Positions 17,937 to 27,222 of a stretch of 64,000 nucleotides of DNA are shown piece by piece. The position numbers and the translations under genes were made by a program. The DNA comes from Actinoplanes sp. M2I2. Its GTDB lineage: Bacteria > Actinomycetota > Actinomycetes > Mycobacteriales > Micromonosporaceae. The DNA lies in NCBI RefSeq assembly GCF_023544445.1, contig NZ_JALPVJ010000001.1, positions 372,001 to 436,000 of the forward strand. The letters are read 5' to 3'. The notes beneath the pieces were generated by a model. It made no database searches. It saw only the letters and a program-made list of their open reading frames with translations, and was not told the origin of the DNA. How positions within the stretch are numbered: the first letter of the stretch is position 1; the number at the start of each line of letters is the position of its first letter.

Positions 17937-18644
17937 GTGACCGACGCGGGACGGCGGTCCGAGGTGGCCGCCGCCCTGCGCGAGGTGCACGGCCGGATCG
18001 AGGCCGCCTGCGCCGCGGCCGGCCGGGGCGCGGACGAGGTCACCCTGGTCGCGGTGACCAAGACATACCCGGCGAGCGATGTCGTGTTGCTCGCCGGGCT
18101 CGGTGTCACCGACGTCGGCGAGAACCGCGACCAGGAGGCCGGGCCCAAGGCCGCGGAGGTGCAGGCGGCCGGCGCGAGCCCCCGGTGGCACTTCATCGGC
18201 CAGCTCCAGCGCAACAAGGCCCGGTCGGTGGTGCGGTACGCCGACGTCGTGGAATCGGTCGACTCGGTGCGGCTGGCCGAGGCGCTGGCCCGGGCGGCCG
18301 AGGGGCGGTCGGCCCCGCTCGAGATCCTGGTGCAGGTGAGCGTCGACGGCGACGCGTCGCGGGGCGGCGTGACCGGCGATGATCTCTGGCGGGTATCCGA
18401 CTCGGTGGCCGCCGCCGACACCCTGCAGCTCGGCGGCGTGATGGCGGTGGCGCCCGTGGACTGGGACCCCGACCGCGCGTTCGAGCTGGTCCGCGGCCTG
18501 TCGCAGCGGCTGGTGGCGGCTCATCCGGGTGCCACGACGATCTCCGCCGGCATGAGCGGGGACCTCGAGGCCGCTGTCCGGCACGGCGCGACACACGTCC
18601 GGATCGGCACTTCTTTGCTCGGAATGCGAAACACGCTGCGGTAG
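17937..18644 (+). CDS. PLP homeostasis protein (YggS/YlmE family)
   Basis: 235 residues, GTG start. A single TIM-barrel, PLP-binding protein; the PLP lysine is in LVAVTKTYP (about residue 42). Further family motifs are DVGENRDQEAGPK, WHFIGQLQRNKA, SVDS, and ISAGMSGDLEAAVRHGATHVRIGTSLLG. In many bacteria it sits next to sepF and is thought to buffer PLP. Downstream are 249 bases with a hairpin before sepF. Confidence 0.93.
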   Translation: MTDAGRRSEVAAALREVHGRIEAACAAAGRGADEVTLVAVTKTYPASDVVLLAGLGVTDVGENRDQEAGPKAAEVQAAGASPRWHFIGQLQRNKARSVVRYADVVESVDSVRLAEALARAAEGRSAPLEILVQVSVDGDASRGGVTGDDLWRVSDSVAAADTLQLGGVMAVAPVDWDPDRAFELVRGLSQRLVAAHPGATTISAGMSGDLEAAVRHGATHVRIGTSLLGMRNTLR

Positions 18645-18758
18645 CCTTGCGGCGGGCAGCAAACTACATGGGTGTTGTTTACGCGACAACCGTACGTGGG
18701 CATGTTTCAAGATCATCCGCGACGGGACTCGGGTCGACGGCGCGGCACGTCACGGGAC

Positions 18759-18779
18759 GAGGGTCCGCATCGGACCCTC
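18759..18779 (+). other. Stem-loop in the sepF leader
   Basis: Perfect 9-bp stem GAGGGTCCG/CGGACCCTC with a CAT loop, 115 bases before the sepF ATG. No U-tract follows. A weaker inverted repeat GTTGT/ACAAC lies at 18674-18690. The 249-base gap otherwise shows no gene and may hold a separate promoter for sepF-yggT-divIVA. Confidence 0.5.
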
Positions 18780-18893
18780 CGACCGTGCAAGGGGGGAATG
18801 CGGTACGCCGAGGGGGTGCGTTCCGCGCGGCGGACGAAGGTGGGGGCACATGGCTGGTCGGGTGGACGCGCGGTGGCGTGATGGGGTGAAGGC

Positions 18894-19595
18894 ATGAGCG
18901 CGCTTCGGAAGGCGGGCGTCTGGCTGGGCCTCGTCGAAGAGGACGACGACCGCGGTTACGACAACGGATACGACGAAGGCCCCTACCGTCCTCGGAACCG
19001 GTACTCGGGAAGCCGGTACTCCGACGACGAGTTCGCCGACGAGGAGGAGCTCGAGGACGAGCGTCCCGTGCCCCGTGCTCGTGCGGAGCGTAGCCGCCCG
19101 TCGGACCGTCTGTCATCGCACGCCGACGTGGACGACCACGATCGGGTGGAACGTTCCGAGCGTTCGGAGCGGGCCAGTGTCCGATCGATCACCCGGCCCT
19201 CCACGGCGAGTGACAACTCGTCCGCGCTGAGCTACTCCACGCGGGAGAATCTGGCCCTGGCGCCGCAGACCGTGCACCAGCCGGAGCCCCGTCCGCGCCC
19301 GGTCGAGGAGGAGCAGCGCTACCAGATCACGACGCTGCACCCCACCACCTACCGCGAGGCGCGCACCATCGGCGAGCACTTCCGCGACGGTGTGCCGGTC
19401 ATCATCAATCTCACCGAGATGGATGAAGGGGACGCCCGCCGCCTGGTCGACTTCGCCGCCGGGCTGGCTTTCGGTCTTCGCGGTACGATCGAGCGCGTGA
19501 CCAACCGGGTTTTCCTGCTCTCACCGGCAAATGTCCAGGTCACCGCTGAGGACAAGGCCAAGATCGCTGAGGGTGGGTTCTTCGGTCAGGCCTGA
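18894..19595 (+). CDS. sepF: Cell division protein SepF
   Basis: Membrane anchor and bundler of FtsZ in bacteria without FtsA. 233 residues: the amphipathic N-terminal helix [16 protein letters not shown], an acidic/Arg/Ser-rich disordered linker (about 20-140), then the SepF core (about 145-230) with [40 protein letters not shown] and a final GFF. The core binds the FtsZ tail encoded upstream. The linker is longer than in B. subtilis SepF, as usual in actinobacteria. Confidence 0.96.
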   Translation: MSALRKAGVWLGLVEEDDDRGYDNGYDEGPYRPRNRYSGSRYSDDEFADEEELEDERPVPRARAERSRPSDRLSSHADVDDHDRVERSERSERASVRSITRPSTASDNSSALSYSTRENLALAPQTVHQPEPRPRPVEEEQRYQITTLHPTTYREARTIGEHFRDGVPVIINLTEMDEGDARRLVDFAAGLAFGLRGTIERVTNRVFLLSPANVQVTAEDKAKIAEGGFFGQA

Positions 19596-19640
19596 GGCGG
19601 GCGCCCGCGCGCCGGCCACCCAGATGGGGGATCCGCACGA

Positions 19641-19946
19641 GTGCTTTCGATCGTGTTCCAGATACTGTATTTAGTCGTCTACATCTTCTTCCTCGTCCTG
19701 CTTGCCAGGTTCGTGCTCGGTGCGGTACTCCAATACGGGCGTCGGTGGCAACCCGGTCGTGGGGCTTCGGCGGGACTCGAAACGGTGTGGAGCGTCACTG
19801 ATCCTCCCCTCAAGGCGTTGAGGCGTGTGATCCCCCCGCTGCGCATTGGTAACGTGAGTTTGGACCTGGCTTCCATCGTGCTGCTGGTTATCCTGTTCGT
19901 GCTCATGAGGTTCGTGCTTCAAAGACTGATCCTGAACTTCAGCTAA
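19641..19946 (+). CDS. YggT-family membrane protein
   Basis: 101 residues, GTG start. Two hydrophobic segments (about 4-28 and 75-97) separated by a polar stretch with the family motif [30 protein letters not shown]. YlmG/YggT proteins are conserved between sepF and divIVA in actinobacteria and firmicutes and are linked to division-site membrane organisation; the biochemical role is unknown. Confidence 0.92.
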   Translation: MLSIVFQILYLVVYIFFLVLLARFVLGAVLQYGRRWQPGRGASAGLETVWSVTDPPLKALRRVIPPLRIGNVSLDLASIVLLVILFVLMRFVLQRLILNFS

Positions 19947-19989
19947 ACAGCAGCCCCAACCGCGGCCGCGACTGACCCGAGGAGTTTCG

Positions 19990-20802
19990 ATGCCGCTGAC
20001 CCCGGCCGACGTGCACAACGTCGCCTTCAAGAAGCCCCCGATCGGCAAGCGGGGGTATGACGAGGAGGAGGTCGACGCCTTCCTGGACGAGGTCGAGCGC
20101 GAACTCGCCCGTCTGATCGAGGAGAACAACGAGCTGCGCGCCCAGGTGGAGCGCGGCGGTCGGGGTGGCGCGCCAGCCGGTCCGAGTGCCGACCCGCGCC
20201 TTGCGGCCGAGCTCAACGAGGTCAAGGCTCAGCTTGACCGTGTGCAGCGTGACAAGGCGCAGGCCGAGCAGGCCGCGCGTCAGATGCAGGCCGAGCTCGA
20301 GCAGGTTCGTGCCCAGGGCCCGGTCGGCGGTGGCGCCGCTGGGTCCGGTGCCGACGGCGAGCAGCAGGCCCTGCGGGTGCTGATGATGGCCCAGCGCACG
20401 GCCGACGACCACGTCGCGGACGCCCGTCGCGAGGCCGACAAGCTTCTCTCCGACGCCCGTTCCAAGGCGGAAGAGGTCACCCGCGAGGCCCGTGCCAAGG
20501 CCGACGCCCTGGAGCGCGACGCGCGCCAGCGTCACCAGGAAGCCATGGGCGGCCTCGACGCGAAGCGCTCCGCGCTGCAGAAGCACATCGAGGAGCTCAA
20601 GCAGTTCGAGCGGGAGTACCGCACCCGCCTGAAGGCTTACCTCGAGAGCCAGCTGCGCGACCTCGACGGCCGGGGCCAGGGCCTCGAGGCCGAGATGTCG
20701 CGGGCCGACTCCGGGCGTGCCGTCGGCGGCAGCGGCGGTCTGGCCGCGGCCGGTCTGGCCGGTTCCTACGGCGGCCGCAACGCCATCGAGTCCGGCCGCT
20801 GA
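19990..20802 (+). CDS. divIVA: Polar growth scaffold DivIVA/Wag31
   Basis: 270 residues, ATG start with GAGGAG upstream. The N-terminal lipid-binding DivIVA domain begins [34 protein letters not shown]; the rest is mostly coiled coil (about 28-55, 75-105 and 120-235) with Gly/Ala-rich breaks and a Gly-rich tail. It marks negatively curved membrane at poles and organises apical growth in actinobacteria. Last gene of the classic division cluster. ileS, which follows divIVA in Streptomyces, is not here. Confidence 0.97.
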   Translation: MPLTPADVHNVAFKKPPIGKRGYDEEEVDAFLDEVERELARLIEENNELRAQVERGGRGGAPAGPSADPRLAAELNEVKAQLDRVQRDKAQAEQAARQMQAELEQVRAQGPVGGGAAGSGADGEQQALRVLMMAQRTADDHVADARREADKLLSDARSKAEEVTREARAKADALERDARQRHQEAMGGLDAKRSALQKHIEELKQFEREYRTRLKAYLESQLRDLDGRGQGLEAEMSRADSGRAVGGSGGLAAAGLAGSYGGRNAIESGR

Positions 20803-20850
20803 GCCCGGCCCACGGAGAAACAACCCCCGGTACCTCGACGAGGATGAGCC

Positions 20851-21945
20851 ATGATCGTTGTTAGCCTGCTGCTCATCCTCGTCGCGGTGACGCTGCTCGT
20901 GCTCGGCCTCACCGGCGGGTCGAGCAGCCTGCTCATCAGCTCCATCGTGGCCAGTCTGCTGGCCGCTGTCTCCCTGGTCGTGGGTGCGCGCCAGTCCGCC
21001 GCGGCGCGGCGCGGGTCGCCCACCGAGCCGTTGGCGGCCCCGCTCCCCGACGACAACACGGTCTATGTGGCCGAGCCCGAGTTCGCGGCCGCCGCCGACG
21101 AGGTGGCCCGCCGCCGCTCGGCGGGCGACGTCGCCGACGATGATCGGCGCGACACCGTTCAGTTCGATCCGGCCGACGTGGCGGCGGCGAGGCCCTCGGA
21201 CGGGCCCGACTTCGCGGACGCTCAGGCCACTCAGGTTCAGCCCGCTTACGCCGACTCCGCTTACACCGAGCCGGCCTACGGCCAGCCCGCTTTCGGCCAG
21301 CCCGCTTTCGATCAGCCCGCTTTCGATCAGCCTGGTGCGGCCCGGTCGGCCTCGGGGTCCGACCTCGCCGACCAGGCGGGTGCGCCGGCGGGCGATTTGT
21401 CAGCAGATGAGCCGTCGACGGCCGACGATCCCGATTATGATCGCGCCTCCTCGGCCATCAACGCGGCCCGCAGCGGGACGCCGGGCGAGGAGTCCTGGCG
21501 CCGCTCGCCCGCCGACGACGACTTCACCGCCCGCGGTTCCGCCGAGCCCGCCCGCGGTTCCGCCGAGCCCGCCCGCGAGTTCGCCGAGCCGGCCGACCGT
21601 GACTTCGCCGAGCCGGCGGTCCTTGACTTCGCCGGGCCGGCCGCCCGTGACTTCGCCGGGCCGGCCGCGGCCGGCGACGATTTCGCTGAGCCTGCCGCCG
21701 ACGACCCCGATGACGAGCCGCTGCCCCAGGCGGTGCAGCCCACGGACGCCGTCCGGGTGGCCCGCCTCGACGCCGAGGTGCTGGTCGTCGACGGCCGCCC
21801 GCGCTACCACGTGTCCGACTGCCCCAGCCTGACCGGCCGTCTGGCCGAGCCGATCCCGGTGCGCGAGGCCGTCGAGCTCGGCTTCAGCCCCTGCGGCCTG
21901 TGCCGCCCGGTCGACCGTCTGGTCGGTGCCGCGGTTCGCCGGTGA
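20851..21945 (+). CDS. Membrane-anchored protein with C-terminal Ada-like metal-binding motif
   Basis: 364 residues. Two adjacent hydrophobic segments at the N-terminus (about 1-45), then about 240 residues of Ala/Asp/Pro-rich low-complexity sequence with short repeats (FGQPAFDQPAFDQP; EPARGSAEPARE). The last 65 residues are well ordered: GRPRYHVSDCPSLTG ... PVREAVELGFSPCGLCRPV. The H-x3-C ... C-x2-C spacing with 'EA..lGF.PC..C.P' resembles the small zinc-binding domain found in Ada and at nuclease C-termini. The function is unknown. The stop codon lies inside a tandem array. Confidence 0.75.
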   Translation: MIVVSLLLILVAVTLLVLGLTGGSSSLLISSIVASLLAAVSLVVGARQSAAARRGSPTEPLAAPLPDDNTVYVAEPEFAAAADEVARRRSAGDVADDDRRDTVQFDPADVAAARPSDGPDFADAQATQVQPAYADSAYTEPAYGQPAFGQPAFDQPAFDQPGAARSASGSDLADQAGAPAGDLSADEPSTADDPDYDRASSAINAARSGTPGEESWRRSPADDDFTARGSAEPARGSAEPAREFAEPADRDFAEPAVLDFAGPAARDFAGPAAAGDDFAEPAADDPDDEPLPQAVQPTDAVRVARLDAEVLVVDGRPRYHVSDCPSLTGRLAEPIPVREAVELGFSPCGLCRPVDRLVGAAVRR

Positions 21946-22055
21946 CTGCTGGCTGCCCGTTCGCCGATGACTGCCGAGCTGCCCGTTCGCCGGTGACTGC
22001 CGGGCTGCCTGTCCGCCGGTGACGACCGGGCTGTCTGTCCGCCGGTGACGGCCGG
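21934..22055 (+). repeat. 26-bp tandem array containing the upstream stop codon
   Basis: Units begin at 21934 (25 bp), 21959, 21985, 22011 and 22037 (partial). Each contains GT(T/C)CGCCG(G/A)TGA; the first copy is the end of the preceding gene (codons Val-Arg-Arg-stop). Divergence rises with distance from the gene. The repeat fills the 150-base gap before the DUF167 gene. Confidence 0.93.
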
Positions 22056-22094
22056 GCCCCTGCCGGGGCGAGAGATCGATCGGCACAATGAGGC

Positions 22095-22418
22095 ATGGTC
22101 CAGCGCCGTGTGCCCCCGCCTGACGCGAGTGTCCTGTCCGTAGCCGTACGCGTGCGGCCCGGCGCCGGGCGTGATCGCGTCGGCGGGCGGTACGAGGGGC
22201 CGCACGGCCCGGCCCTGATCGTCGCCGTGGGCGCGCCGGCCGTCGACGGCAAGGCGACCGAGGCGGTACGCCGGGCGCTCGCCGGCGCGCTCGGAGTGCG
22301 CTCGGGCGACGTGCAGCTCCGGCTCGGTGCGACGAGCCGCGACAAGGTGTTCACCGTCGCCGCGCCCGGGGCCGGGCTCGCCGGGCGGCTGGCCGCGCTG
22401 CGGGACGGTGCGGCATGA
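22095..22418 (+). CDS. DUF167 (YggU) family protein
   Basis: 107 residues, ATG start. It fits the small YggU fold: VAVRVRPGAGRDRVGGRY, then VAVGAPAVDGKATEAVRRALAGALGV and LGATSRDKVF. The family is widespread, crystallised but without assigned function, and often neighbours yggT/yggS, as here. It ends 10 bases before the antiporter start. Confidence 0.93.
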   Translation: MVQRRVPPPDASVLSVAVRVRPGAGRDRVGGRYEGPHGPALIVAVGAPAVDGKATEAVRRALAGALGVRSGDVQLRLGATSRDKVFTVAAPGAGLAGRLAALRDGAA

Positions 22419-22428
22419 GACCACCCGC

Positions 22429-23970
22429 GTGACCGGCGGGCTGGACTACGCGCTCCTCATCGGCTCCGCGGTCCTGCTGGTGGCCGTGGCCGCGGTGCGC
22501 GTGTCGACCAAGGTGGGGCTGCCGAGCCTGCTCGTCTATCTGGCCATCGGCATCCTGATCGGCGAGGCCGGCCTGGGCATCCGCTTCGACGACGCCGAGC
22601 TCACCCGGGCCCTCGGCTTCTGTGCGCTCATCGTGATCATCGCCGAGGGCGGGCTGACCGCCCGGTGGACCACGCTGCGCCCGGTGCTGGGCCTGGCCAC
22701 CTCGCTGGCCACGGTCGGTGTGGCGGTCAGCATCGCCGTGGTCGGTCTGGCCGTCCACCTGCTCCTGGACCTGCCCTGGCAGCTGGCCCTGCTGTACGGC
22801 GCGGTGCTCTCCTCGACCGACGCCGCCGCGGTCTTCGCCACACTGCGGCGGCTGCGGTTGCCGTCGCGGCTGGTGGCCACGCTCGAGGCCGAGTCGGGCA
22901 TGAACGACGCCCCGGTGGTGCTGCTGGTCGTCCTGCTCAGCGCTGACCTCGCCGAGATGCACCCGTGGTGGTACGAGCTGTTGATCGTCGCCTACGAGCT
23001 GGCCGCCGGCGCGGCGATCGGCTTCGCGGTGGGGGCGGCGGGCCGCTGGCTGCTGCGCAACGCCGCGCTGCCGTCGGCCGGGCTCTATCCGATCGCCGCG
23101 GTCGGTCTGACGGTTCTGGCGTACGCCGCGGGGGCGGTGGCCCACGCCTCCGGCTTCCTCGCCGTCTATGTGGCCGGCGTGGTGCTCGGCAACGGCCGCA
23201 TCCCGCACCGGCGGGCCATCCTGGGGTTCGCCGACGGCCTGGCCTGGGTCGCCCAGATCGGCCTGTTCGTGTTGCTCGGGCTGCTGAGCTCGCCCGGCCG
23301 CCTGGACGAGGCGCTGGTGCCCGCGCTGGTCACCGGGGTGGCACTGGTGCTGCTGGCCCGCCCGCTGTCGGTGGTGATCGCGGCCGTACTGGCCCGGCCC
23401 GTGCGCGGACCCCGCCGGGCTGGCAACCGGGTGGGCTGGCGGGGCAGCGCGTTCCTGTCGTGGGCCGGCCTGCGCGGCGCCGTGCCGATCGTGCTGGCGA
23501 CGATCCCGCTGTCGGCCGGCACGCCCGGCGCCGAGGGGCTGTTCGACGCGGTGTTCGTCCTGGTCATCATCTTCACGCTGCTGCAGGCCAGCACGTTGGG
23601 CCCGGCCGCCCGGCTGCTCCGGGTGACGGCGCCCGGGGAGGCCGCCGAGGTGCACGTCGAGACCGCCCCGCTGGAGCGCATGAACGCCGACCTGCTCCAG
23701 ATGGACGTGGCCGAGGGATCCCGCCTGGCCGGGGTGCACATCGACGAGCTGCGCCTGCCGTCGGGCGCGTCGGTGACGCTGGTCGTGCGGGACGGGGCGG
23801 GTTTCGTCCCCGCTCCCGACACCCGCCTGCGCACCGGTGACGCCCTGCTGATCGTGGCGACGGCCGCGGCCCGCGACCGGGCCGAGCGCCGGTTGCGCGC
23901 GGTCAGCCGCCGGGGCCGGCTCGCCCGCTGGTTCGGCGAGGACGGCGGCGAGCATCCGGCCGGCGGGTAG
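22429..23970 (+). CDS. CPA1-type K+/H+ (cation/proton) antiporter with RCK_C domain
   Basis: 513 residues from the GTG at 22429 (a GTG at 22408 is also possible). 12 or so membrane segments make a CPA1 exchanger: LPSLLVYLAIGILIGEAGLGI, the ion-binding region GAVLSSTDAAAVF, LEAESGMNDAPVV, and SWAGLRGAVPIVLA. A soluble C-terminus (about 420-495) has a TrkA-C/RCK_C pattern, LLQMDVAEGSRLAGVHIDEL and DTRLRTGDALLIV, as in NhaP2/CvrA-type K+/H+ antiporters. In several bacteria such RCK_C domains bind c-di-AMP; that would link to the riboswitch upstream, but this is only an inference. Confidence 0.9.
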   Translation: MTGGLDYALLIGSAVLLVAVAAVRVSTKVGLPSLLVYLAIGILIGEAGLGIRFDDAELTRALGFCALIVIIAEGGLTARWTTLRPVLGLATSLATVGVAVSIAVVGLAVHLLLDLPWQLALLYGAVLSSTDAAAVFATLRRLRLPSRLVATLEAESGMNDAPVVLLVVLLSADLAEMHPWWYELLIVAYELAAGAAIGFAVGAAGRWLLRNAALPSAGLYPIAAVGLTVLAYAAGAVAHASGFLAVYVAGVVLGNGRIPHRRAILGFADGLAWVAQIGLFVLLGLLSSPGRLDEALVPALVTGVALVLLARPLSVVIAAVLARPVRGPRRAGNRVGWRGSAFLSWAGLRGAVPIVLATIPLSAGTPGAEGLFDAVFVLVIIFTLLQASTLGPAARLLRVTAPGEAAEVHVETAPLERMNADLLQMDVAEGSRLAGVHIDELRLPSGASVTLVVRDGAGFVPAPDTRLRTGDALLIVATAAARDRAERRLRAVSRRGRLARWFGEDGGEHPAGG

Positions 23971-24039
23971 CGACGGGCACTCCACGGGATATTTCGGGAA
24001 GATTGGCACGGGTCGGCGAGCACGCTTCGGTACGGCCTG

Positions 24040-24068
24040 TTGTCGGTGCGGTATACGTTCCGTATCCT
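24040..24068 (+). promoter_or_regulatory. Predicted promoter of the TraR/DksA-lspA-rluD group
   Basis: TTGTCG (24040-24045), 17-bp spacer, TATCCT (24063-24068), about 200 bases before the zinc-finger gene. The 301-base gap 23971-24271 shows no gene and no other clear element. Confidence 0.55.
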
Positions 24069-24271
24069 TGCCACCCTCCGGAGTGCGCGGCGGTCGGTTC
24101 GGCCGCGCCGTTGTGGCAGGTGGGGGAAGATCTACGGCGTTGCCCGGCCGGGGCACGGCGTGCCGCCACCGGGCGTGCCCGGTGACCGTGGGCGTGAGCC
24201 GGTCGCCGGGTGGGCACCATCGGCGGAGCAGGGAACGGGATCGCCGCGGGGGCGCGGCTGAGGGAGCGACG

Positions 24272-24700
24272 ATGGCGAAGGCAACCGGCACCAGGTCGAC
24301 CGCGGCGAGCGACGACAAGAGCACCGGCAAGCGGAGCCGCAGCGCCGCCGAGACCGAGACGATCCGGGCTGCCCTGGTCGAGCGGCGCGACGAGCTGCAG
24401 CTCGAGTACGACCAGTCGATCACCGAGCTCACCGAGTTGCAGCGCGACCGTCTCGCCGACTCGGCCGGCGACGACCAGGCCGACACCGGCACCAAGACGC
24501 TCGAGCGTGAGCAGGAGATCACTCTGGCCAACAATCTGCTGGAGCGGATCACACAGGTGGAACGCGCCATCGACCGGCTCGGCGAGGGCAACTACGGTTG
24601 GTGCGAGCGGTGCGGCAACGCCATCCCGGTCGAGCGACTGGCGGCGTTCCCGTCCGCGACTCTCTGTGTGTCCTGCAAGCAGCTGGAGGAACGACGCTGA
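24272..24700 (+). CDS. TraR/DksA-type C4 zinc-finger protein
   Basis: 142 residues; ATG at 24272 with GGGAG six bases upstream. A Lys/Ser-rich N-terminus, an antiparallel coiled coil (about 28-105) and a C4 zinc finger [14 protein letters not shown]...CVSC (C-x2-C-x17-C-x2-C). The coiled-coil tip lacks the Asp-Ala/Asp pair typical of E. coli DksA at an obvious place, so RNA-polymerase secondary-channel activity is not assured. It precedes lspA in Streptomyces too. Its stop TGA is overlapped by the proposed lspA start. Confidence 0.92.
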   Translation: MAKATGTRSTAASDDKSTGKRSRSAAETETIRAALVERRDELQLEYDQSITELTELQRDRLADSAGDDQADTGTKTLEREQEITLANNLLERITQVERAIDRLGEGNYGWCERCGNAIPVERLAAFPSATLCVSCKQLEERR

Positions 24701-25290
24701 ACGCCGACGAGGCCACGGGCGCGACCGCGGTGGACCAGCCGGAACCAGGGCCCAAGCCCCGGTTCAGGGGTCGTGCCGTGGCGGTGCTCGGCGCCACCGC
24801 CGTTGTCGCCGTGGCCCTGGATCAATGGGTCAAATGGCTCTCCACCGAAAATCTGGACGAGCGCAACCCGGTCCGAATCCTCGGTGGCCTGATCTACCTG
24901 TCGCTGCTGCGCAACAGCGGGGCCGCCTTCAGCTTCGGCAGCGACTACACCTGGGTGTTCCCGCTGATCACTCTGGTGGTCATCGGCTGGATCGGCTTCA
25001 TGGCGGCCCGGCTGCGCTCGCTGCCGTGGGCCCTGGCGCTGGGCCTGGTGCTCGGCGGCGCCCTCGGCAACCTGATCGACCGGCTGTTCCGCGCGCCCGG
25101 GCCGTTCCACGGCCACGTGGTCGACATGATCAGCCTCTTCGGGCCGCGCGGGGAATACTTCGCCGTCTTCAACATCGCGGACAGCTGCCTGACCGTCGGT
25201 GTCGTGCTCGCGGTGCTGCTCGAGCTGACCGGCCGGCAGCGGGACGGCAGCCGCATCTCCGTACGGAAGAAGAAGGACGACGCCCAGTGA
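24697..25290 (+). CDS. lspA: Prolipoprotein signal peptidase (signal peptidase II)
   Basis: Aspartyl protease that removes signal peptides from lipidated lipoproteins. Four membrane segments; motifs [29 protein letters not shown] and [12 protein letters not shown], holding the two catalytic Asp. The start is uncertain. A CTG at 24697 overlaps the preceding TGA and has GGAGG at 24686-24690 with ideal spacing, so a rare CTG start is proposed. The GTG at 24730 has no good ribosome site but would also keep the whole domain. The stop overlaps the rluD GTG (GTGA). Confidence 0.92.
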   Translation: MNADEATGATAVDQPEPGPKPRFRGRAVAVLGATAVVAVALDQWVKWLSTENLDERNPVRILGGLIYLSLLRNSGAAFSFGSDYTWVFPLITLVVIGWIGFMAARLRSLPWALALGLVLGGALGNLIDRLFRAPGPFHGHVVDMISLFGPRGEYFAVFNIADSCLTVGVVLAVLLELTGRQRDGSRISVRKKKDDAQ

Positions 25291-26216
25291 GCTCGCAGCG
25301 CTCCCTGCCGGTGCCCGACGGGCTCGACGGCATGCGGCTCGACCAGGCCGTGTCGCGGCTGTTCGGCCTGTCCCGCACGGCCGCCGCCACGCTCGTCGAG
25401 TCGGGTGACGCGCTGGTCGACGGTTTCCCCCGGCCCAAGTCCGACAAGGTCTCGGCCGGCGCCTGGCTCGAGGTGACGCTGCCGTCCCCGGTGAGCGAGC
25501 CGGCCGTGGTGGCCGGGCCGGTGCACGGCCTGCGGGTGATCTACAGCGACGACGACATCGTGGTGGTGGACAAGCCGGTCGGCGTGGCCGCGCACCCGAG
25601 CCCGGGCTGGACCGGCCCGACGGTCGTGGGTGGCCTGGCCGCGATGGGCCAGAACGTCGCGACCAGCGGCGCCGCCGAGCGGCAGGGCGTGGTGCACCGC
25701 CTCGACGTCGGCACCACCGGCATCATGGTCGTCGCCAAGAGCGAGATGGCCTACAGCGTGCTCAAGCGGGCGTTCAAGGAGCGCGAGGTCGACAAGCGCT
25801 ACCACGCCGTCGTGCAGGGACACCTCGACCCGCTGCGCGGCACGATCGACGCGCCGATCGACCGGCACCCCACCGCCGACTACAAGTTCGCGGTGATGAA
25901 CTCGGGCAAACCGAGCGTCACCCACTACGACACGGTCGAGGCGTTCCGTTCGGCCAGCCTGGTCGACGTGAAGCTCGAGACCGGCCGCACCCACCAGATC
26001 CGCGTGCACTTCGCGGCGCTGCGGCACCCGTGCGCCGGCGACATCTCCTACGGCGCCGACCCGACGCTGGCCGCCCGGCTCAAGCTCAACCGCCAGTGGC
26101 TGCACGCCCGCGAGTTGTCCTTCCTCCATCCCCGTACGCAGGACGAGGTCCGCTTCGTCAGCGACTATCCCGACGACCTGACGTACGCGCTCAGCGTGCT
26201 GCAGGACGCGAGCTGA
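25287..26216 (+). CDS. rluD: 23S rRNA pseudouridine synthase, RluD type
   Basis: 309 residues from the GTG overlapping the lspA stop. An N-terminal S4-like RNA-binding segment ([32 protein letters not shown]) is followed by the RluA-family catalytic domain with [16 protein letters not shown], the catalytic Asp in [24 protein letters not shown] and the C-terminal [14 protein letters not shown]. lspA-rluD is a common coupled pair. Assigned to RluD rather than RluB/C by the S4 domain and motif spacing. Confidence 0.93.
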   Translation: MSSQRSLPVPDGLDGMRLDQAVSRLFGLSRTAAATLVESGDALVDGFPRPKSDKVSAGAWLEVTLPSPVSEPAVVAGPVHGLRVIYSDDDIVVVDKPVGVAAHPSPGWTGPTVVGGLAAMGQNVATSGAAERQGVVHRLDVGTTGIMVVAKSEMAYSVLKRAFKEREVDKRYHAVVQGHLDPLRGTIDAPIDRHPTADYKFAVMNSGKPSVTHYDTVEAFRSASLVDVKLETGRTHQIRVHFAALRHPCAGDISYGADPTLAARLKLNRQWLHARELSFLHPRTQDEVRFVSDYPDDLTYALSVLQDAS

Positions 26217-26235
26217 CTCGGGAGAGCGGAAACCG

Positions 26236-27222
26236 GTGGGGCCCGCCGATCACCGAGTACGGGGCCCCGCGCTGCGCGGAGCCCCCGCCGCGCGTCTGGC
26301 GGCGGCGATCGCGCTCGTCTCGGCCGGCGTCCTGCTGCTCGGCTCGCTCTGGCTGAGCCGGCGCGAGGCCGCGCCCACCGGCGACCCGGGTGAGGTCGTG
26401 CGGGTCGGGGTGGTGCAGGGCCAGTCGGTGCCCGGTTATCTGGACGCGACCCGCACCGAGCTGAGCGCCCTGACCGACCCCTCGGCCCCCGCCGCCGGAG
26501 AGACCTGGGCGTTGGTGAGCCTGGAGAGCTACGTGGCCGCCGGGGTGCTCCCCGAGGTCCTCTCGGGTACGGCGGTGGCCCAGGTCTACGCCCGGGTGCC
26601 GCTGGCCGAGGGACACACCCCGGTGGTCCGCATCCCGGTCTACCGGCTGCCCGCCGACGTGCTCACGGGCATGCTCGACACGGCTCTGGAGCGCGATCGC
26701 GAGCAGGCCGGCTACGAGCAACTGGCCGGCCGTCTCACCGGGGACGACGAGAACCGGCAACGCGCCCGCCGGGCGTACGCGTCGGCCGCCCGCACGGCGG
26801 CGGCCGAGGCCTCGGCGTACCGCTCCGGGTGTTCCTGTGTCTTCGCGGCCGTGGTCCGGGCGGCGCCCGCCGCGCTGCGCGAGGTCGCCGGCCGGCCGGG
26901 GGTGCGGTCGGTGGACCCGGCGCCCGAGGTTCGGCAACTGGACCGTACGGAGTTCCGGCCGCCGCTGCCCGAACAGAACGGCACAGTTCCGGCCGAACCG
27001 ACCCGCACGCCGGCTGTGCCAACCGGTTCCGAGGGCATTGCCTCGCGGATGCCCGCGCCGATAATGTCGTCGCCCGAGACGTCTGTGACAAGTGCCTCAT
27101 CAATCGGCGCCGTCCGCACGGCGCCGCCTTCCGTCCCGGCGCCCCAGGAGCGCGCTGCCGTACCCTCAGCTTCGGACGCGACTCCTGCTCACGATGCGAC
27201 AAGCCGCTCGGCAGCACCTTGA
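26236..27222 (+). CDS. Uncharacterised single-pass membrane protein
   Basis: 328 residues; GTG at 26236 with GGAGAG nine bases upstream. One membrane segment (about 22-44), an exported domain (about 55-225) with no recognised motif except two nearby Cys (SGCSCVF), and a Pro/Ser/Thr-rich tail (about 235-328). The ordered part has ALVSLESYVAAGVLPEVLSG and VYARVPL, reminiscent of conserved actinobacterial proteins next to rluD, but I do not recognise a family. Likely cotranscribed with lspA-rluD. Confidence 0.72.
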   Translation: MGPADHRVRGPALRGAPAARLAAAIALVSAGVLLLGSLWLSRREAAPTGDPGEVVRVGVVQGQSVPGYLDATRTELSALTDPSAPAAGETWALVSLESYVAAGVLPEVLSGTAVAQVYARVPLAEGHTPVVRIPVYRLPADVLTGMLDTALERDREQAGYEQLAGRLTGDDENRQRARRAYASAARTAAAEASAYRSGCSCVFAAVVRAAPAALREVAGRPGVRSVDPAPEVRQLDRTEFRPPLPEQNGTVPAEPTRTPAVPTGSEGIASRMPAPIMSSPETSVTSASSIGAVRTAPPSVPAPQERAAVPSASDATPAHDATSRSAAP

